Below, one piece after another: positions 61,148 to 64,000 of a DNA stretch of 64,000 nucleotides. The position numbers and the translations under genes were made by a program. Within the stretch, counting starts at the first letter, position 1. Each line of letters begins with the position of its first letter. This stretch comes from Amycolatopsis granulosa (lineage in GTDB: Bacteria; Actinomycetota; Actinomycetes; Mycobacteriales; Pseudonocardiaceae). The notes beneath the pieces were generated by a model, which worked only from the letters and a program-made list of their open reading frames with translations, searched no databases and was not told the origin of the DNA. The stretch spans positions 1,054,001-1,118,000 of the forward strand of contig NZ_JAANOV010000001.1 in assembly GCF_011758745.1 (NCBI RefSeq), given 5' to 3'.

Positions 61148-62160
61148 GCTGCACCTCCTAGTTTCTCGACGGCCATCAGGACGTCCTCGGGCGGAACCCG
61201 GCCCAGGCAGGGATGCCCGGCCACCGGACAGATCCGGGCCCGGGTGTCGCGGCAGGGCGCATCCTGGTCACCGAGCAGGACGACCGGCACACCGTGGGGC
61301 GCCCACCGCGCGGCCGGCACGACGGGCGCGAACAACGACACCACCGGAGTGCCCACGGCCGCGGCCAGGTGCGCCGGCCCGGTGTTCGGGGCGACGGCGA
61401 CCCGGGCCCCGGCGAGCACGGCGGCCAGGCCGTGCAGATCGGTCCGGCCCGCCAGGTCCAGGCCGTGGTCGCCGGCGACCCGCGCGGTGAGGTCGCGTTC
61501 GGACGGTGCGCCGGTGACCACCACGCGGTGGCCGGACTGGGCGAGCAGCCGCACGACCTCGGCGTTGTGCTCGGCCGGGTACTGCCGGGCCGGCACCGAG
61601 GCGGCCGGGTGGACCACCACGTAGCCGGGTTCGCCGACCAGCTCCGACACGTCGGGCAGCGGGCGGCGCACGGCGAGGTGCCCGTCGTCACCGGGCGGCA
61701 GCTCGTACCCGGCGGCCCGTGCCAGCGACAGGGCGCGCTCGGCCTCCGGCGGGTCGCCCTCGATGCGGTGCCGCAGGTCCAGCAGCGAGCCCGGGTAGTC
61801 CTCGCAGATCGCGCCGATCCACGGCACCCCGCACTCGCGCAGGATCAGTGCGAGCGGCAGCGGTGACTGGTGGAACGAGGTCACCACGAGCGCCGCATCC
61901 GGTTGGGCCGCACGGATGTGCGCGCGCAGTTCCGCGAGGTGGGCGGGGGCCGCGGCGGGCGGTTCCGGGTCGATCCACGGGGCGCACCACTCGATGACCT
62001 CGCCGACACCGGGCAGCAGTTCGGCGGCGGCGCGACCGTGCGGCCCGGCCAGGAACGTGACCGGCCCGGCCGTGGCCGCCACCGCGCGCACCAGCGGGCC
62101 GGACAGCAGGACGTCGCCCGCGTTGTCCAGCCGCGCCACCAGAACCCGTGTGCTCACCAT
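61144..62160 (-). CDS. GT9 family heptosyltransferase-like glycosyltransferase
   Basis: A 338-residue family 9 glycosyltransferase: RVLVARLDNAGDVLLSGPLV, VVVHPAASVPARQYPAEHNA, VVVTGAPSERDLT and VAPNTGPAHLAAAVGTPVVS. It lacks a membrane segment and would transfer a heptose from its nucleotide form. Its ATG overlaps the GT2-HAD gene by 7 nt. Cys residues near the end (DAPCRDTRARICPVAGHPCL) recall other GT9 enzymes with a C-terminal Cys cluster. Confidence 0.92.
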   Translation of the reverse strand: MVSTRVLVARLDNAGDVLLSGPLVRAVAATAGPVTFLAGPHGRAAAELLPGVGEVIEWCAPWIDPEPPAAAPAHLAELRAHIRAAQPDAALVVTSFHQSPLPLALILRECGVPWIGAICEDYPGSLLDLRHRIEGDPPEAERALSLARAAGYELPPGDDGHLAVRRPLPDVSELVGEPGYVVVHPAASVPARQYPAEHNAEVVRLLAQSGHRVVVTGAPSERDLTARVAGDHGLDLAGRTDLHGLAAVLAGARVAVAPNTGPAHLAAAVGTPVVSLFAPVVPAARWAPHGVPVVLLGDQDAPCRDTRARICPVAGHPCLGRVPPEDVLMAVEKLGGAA

Positions 62161-63644
62161 GCCCGGTCCCCCATCGCCAGCGCGACCGCTTCGGCCAGGT
62201 CACCCGCCACCTGCGCGTCGCGCCGCGCGGCCGCGATCTCCGCGGGCCGCGTCCGGGGCGTGGGCACCAGCACCGCACGCGCGCCCGCCGCGCGCGCCGC
62301 CTCCACGTCGGCCCCGATGTCCCCGATGACCACGCAGTCCTGCGGGCGCACCCCCAGCGCCAGCGCGGCCCGGGTCACCAGTCCCGGTTTCGGTTTGCGG
62401 CAGCAGCAGCCGTCGTCCTCGGCGTGCACGCACACCTGCCACGTGCCGAACGGTCCGAGCAGCTCCTCGACCCGGGCGTTGACCGCGGTCAGTTCGTCCG
62501 GCGTGATGAGCCCGCGCGCCACGCCGGACTGGTTGCTCACCACGCCCACCGGCACACCGGCGGCGCGCAGGCGGCGCAGCACCTCCTCGGCACCCGGCAC
62601 CGGGCGCACCAGCTCCGGGTCGTTGTTGTACGGCTCGTCGTGGACGAGGGTGTCGTCGCGGTCGAAGAGGATCGCCCTGGCGGCGGCGCGCGGGCGGCGC
62701 ACGCGCAGCTCGCCGGCCAGCCGGTGGCGCACCGCGACCGGCGGGATGAGCACGCTGGTGACCGCCATCTTCGCCAGTTCCGCCGGGGTCCTCGGGCCGG
62801 GCAGGATGCGCCGCAACGCGAATTCCGCGGTGAGGCCGAGCCACGCGATTCCGGCGAATGCGGCCGGCGTGGGCCGCCGCGCCGCGGCGCAGGCGAGCGC
62901 GGCGAGGCCGCTGAGCGTGGTCAGGGTGTGCCGGCCCAGGCGTCCCGGACCGGCCGCGGTCAACTCCCTCCACTGTGGACCGAATTTGCGCCGCATCAGC
63001 GCGTTGTCGGCGTTGCCGCGCTGCGCCCGGACGCTGGCGAAGAACCCGCCGTGGCGCGCCGGGTGCAGGGTGGTGCGGATGCCGCGTTCCAGCCGCCATC
63101 CCGCCTGCCGCACCCGCAGCGCCAGGTCGGCGTCCTCACGGAAGGCGCGCGGGAAACGTTCGTCGAACCCGCCCACGGCGGACAGGACGTCGCGCCGGTA
63201 GGCCATGTCCGCGGTGATCCACTCCGCGGTCGCCAGTCCGGCCGTGTCGCGTTCGAGATCCGTCGGCCGGCGTCCCCCGGTCGGGCCGGGCACCACGATG
63301 CGGCCCTGCGACCCGGCCACGTCGGCGGCCAGCGCGGTCAGGTCGGACTCCAGCCGGGAGGCCCAGTCGGCGGTCGGGCGCACGTCGTCGTCGAGGAAGG
63401 CGATCCATTCGGTGCCCGCGGCACGCCACCCGGCGTTCCGCGCCGCCGCCGGGCCGCGCCCGCCGGAGTGCAGCACGCGCACCGGCGTTGTCAGCTCCGG
63501 CAGCGGCAGGCCGCCCGGGTCCGGGCGGTCGTCGACGACGATGATCTCGGCGGGCCGCGGTCCGATGCCGTGGCCGAGCGCGGACAGCAGAGCCCGCAGG
63601 CTGTCCCGGCCGGTCGTCGGGACAACCACGGTGTAGGCGATCAT
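62154..63644 (-). CDS. GT2 glycosyltransferase fused to GmhB-like HAD phosphatase
   Basis: A 496-residue fusion. Residues 1 to about 230 are a GT-A family 2 glycosyltransferase (YTVVVPTTGRDSLRALLSAL, EIIVVDDRPD, FLDDDVRPTADW, FREDADLALRVRQAGW). A hydrophobic stretch follows (about 235-290). Residues about 330-490 are a HAD phosphatase (ILFDRDDTLVHDEPYNNDPE, GVVSNQSGVARG) with the zinc loop CVHAEDDGCCCRKPKPG typical of GmhB, which removes the C7 phosphate of heptose 1,7-bisphosphate. Its ATG overlaps the carbamoyltransferase stop. The fusion ties donor synthesis to transfer. Confidence 0.87.
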   Translation of the reverse strand: MIAYTVVVPTTGRDSLRALLSALGHGIGPRPAEIIVVDDRPDPGGLPLPELTTPVRVLHSGGRGPAAARNAGWRAAGTEWIAFLDDDVRPTADWASRLESDLTALAADVAGSQGRIVVPGPTGGRRPTDLERDTAGLATAEWITADMAYRRDVLSAVGGFDERFPRAFREDADLALRVRQAGWRLERGIRTTLHPARHGGFFASVRAQRGNADNALMRRKFGPQWRELTAAGPGRLGRHTLTTLSGLAALACAAARRPTPAAFAGIAWLGLTAEFALRRILPGPRTPAELAKMAVTSVLIPPVAVRHRLAGELRVRRPRAAARAILFDRDDTLVHDEPYNNDPELVRPVPGAEEVLRRLRAAGVPVGVVSNQSGVARGLITPDELTAVNARVEELLGPFGTWQVCVHAEDDGCCCRKPKPGLVTRAALALGVRPQDCVVIGDIGADVEAARAAGARAVLVPTPRTRPAEIAAARRDAQVAGDLAEAVALAMGDRAW

Positions 63645-64000
63645 TCCGGCCTCCGGACGACGAACGGCCCGAGGGCCAGCAGGTCGATCGGGCTCGATCC
63701 GAAGCACTCCAGCGCGTCCCGTGGCGAGTCCACCATCGGCCGGCCCGCGGTGTTCAGGCTCGTGTTCACCACCACGGGAATCCCGGTCCGGGATTCGAAC
63801 TCCGCCAGCATGCGCGCGACCAGCGGCTCGTCCGCCGGGTCCACGGTCTGCACGCGGGCCGTACCGTCCACATGCGTCACCGCCGGGATGCGGTCCCTCC
63901 ACTCCGGACGGACGTCGTGCACGAACAGCATGTAGGGGCTGGGCACCGGACCGCGCTCGAACAGCTCGCGCGCGCGGTCGGCGAGCACCACCGGCGCGAC
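63641..64000 (-). CDS. Carbamoyltransferase, C-terminal fragment
   Basis: The last 119 residues of a NodU/CmcH-type carbamoyltransferase; the gene continues beyond the right edge. The C-terminal domain motif VVNTSLNTAGRPMVDSPRDA is clear, as is YMLFVHDVRPEWRDRIPAVT. These enzymes carbamoylate hydroxyls of sugars or antibiotics using carbamoyl phosphate via carbamoyladenylate. As the most upstream visible gene of the heptose operon it suggests the product carries an O-carbamoyl group. Confidence 0.88.
   Translation of the reverse strand, partial: VAPVVLADRARELFERGPVPSPYMLFVHDVRPEWRDRIPAVTHVDGTARVQTVDPADEPLVARMLAEFESRTGIPVVVNTSLNTAGRPMVDSPRDALECFGSSPIDLLALGPFVVRRPE

Overview
The window is very GC-rich DNA from an actinobacterium. 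The gene content (CoaE fused to GrpB, DinB/DUF664, DUF3140, DUF3618, MmpS-like and LCP proteins, infC divergent from a DUF1844 gene) fits Pseudonocardiales, most likely an Amycolatopsis-like organism; this is inferred from families, not from a search. About fifteen genes have a TANNNT-type hexamer 6-7 nt before the start codon and no Shine-Dalgarno sequence, as expected of leaderless mRNAs.

Left part (1-8.7 kb). The 5' end of infC (minus, apparent ATC start) faces a DUF1844 gene. A D-serine-dehydratase-like PLP enzyme is divergent from an IclR regulator and RidA across a perfect operator palindrome; RidA would remove the reactive enamine made by such a dehydratase. At 3.8-6.7 kb is the least familiar system: an ABC exporter, a 35-residue Lys/Arg/His/Ser/Thr-rich peptide ending in Cys with a perfect 9-nt Shine-Dalgarno sequence, a hairpin, and a complete single-domain Ser/Thr kinase. 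A convergent NlpC/P60 hydrolase gene has a 5' leader that folds on paper into a compact three-way junction enclosing its ribosome binding site.

Middle (9-43 kb). uvrA, an acyltransferase, an MBL hydrolase, a STAS protein, rnhA, a decayed terpene cyclase, DinB and a FetB-like permease lead to a sugar catabolism locus: FGGY kinase, fucose/arabinose-type isomerase, LacI regulator and a three-gene ABC importer. Near-identical operators lie before the isomerase and before the importer ATPase. Then come a RES toxin with its antitoxin, an S9 peptidase, TerC under a yybP-ykoY (Mn2+) riboswitch whose switching helices can be read directly, a secreted hydrolase fused to an ABC ATPase with its permease, an enoyl-CoA hydratase, uvrB, a PucR regulator, DUF402, coaE-grpB and an LCP ligase.

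Right part (43-56 kb). A zinc-ribbon microprotein, a large LuxR-type ATPase regulator with an alpha/beta hydrolase, an SMP-30 lactonase, a methyltransferase/TetR pair sharing two operators, four overlapping small stress/envelope-type genes, ctaD, a metallophosphoesterase/BON/nucleotidyltransferase operon, and an anti-sigma-kinase-like ATPase followed by a STAS protein.

Right edge (56.3-64 kb). One tightly overlapped minus-strand operon encodes the ADP-heptose route (GmhA, HldE, a GT2 glycosyltransferase fused to a GmhB-like HAD phosphatase), two GT9 heptosyltransferase-type enzymes, UDP-sugar dehydrogenase, an SDR and a carbamoyltransferase that runs off the window. This suggests a carbamoylated heptose-containing surface glycan or glycosylated metabolite.

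Two convergent intergenic spaces 28 kb apart carry the same 21-bp tandem repeat. No tRNA, rRNA, CRISPR array, insertion sequence or prophage was recognised.
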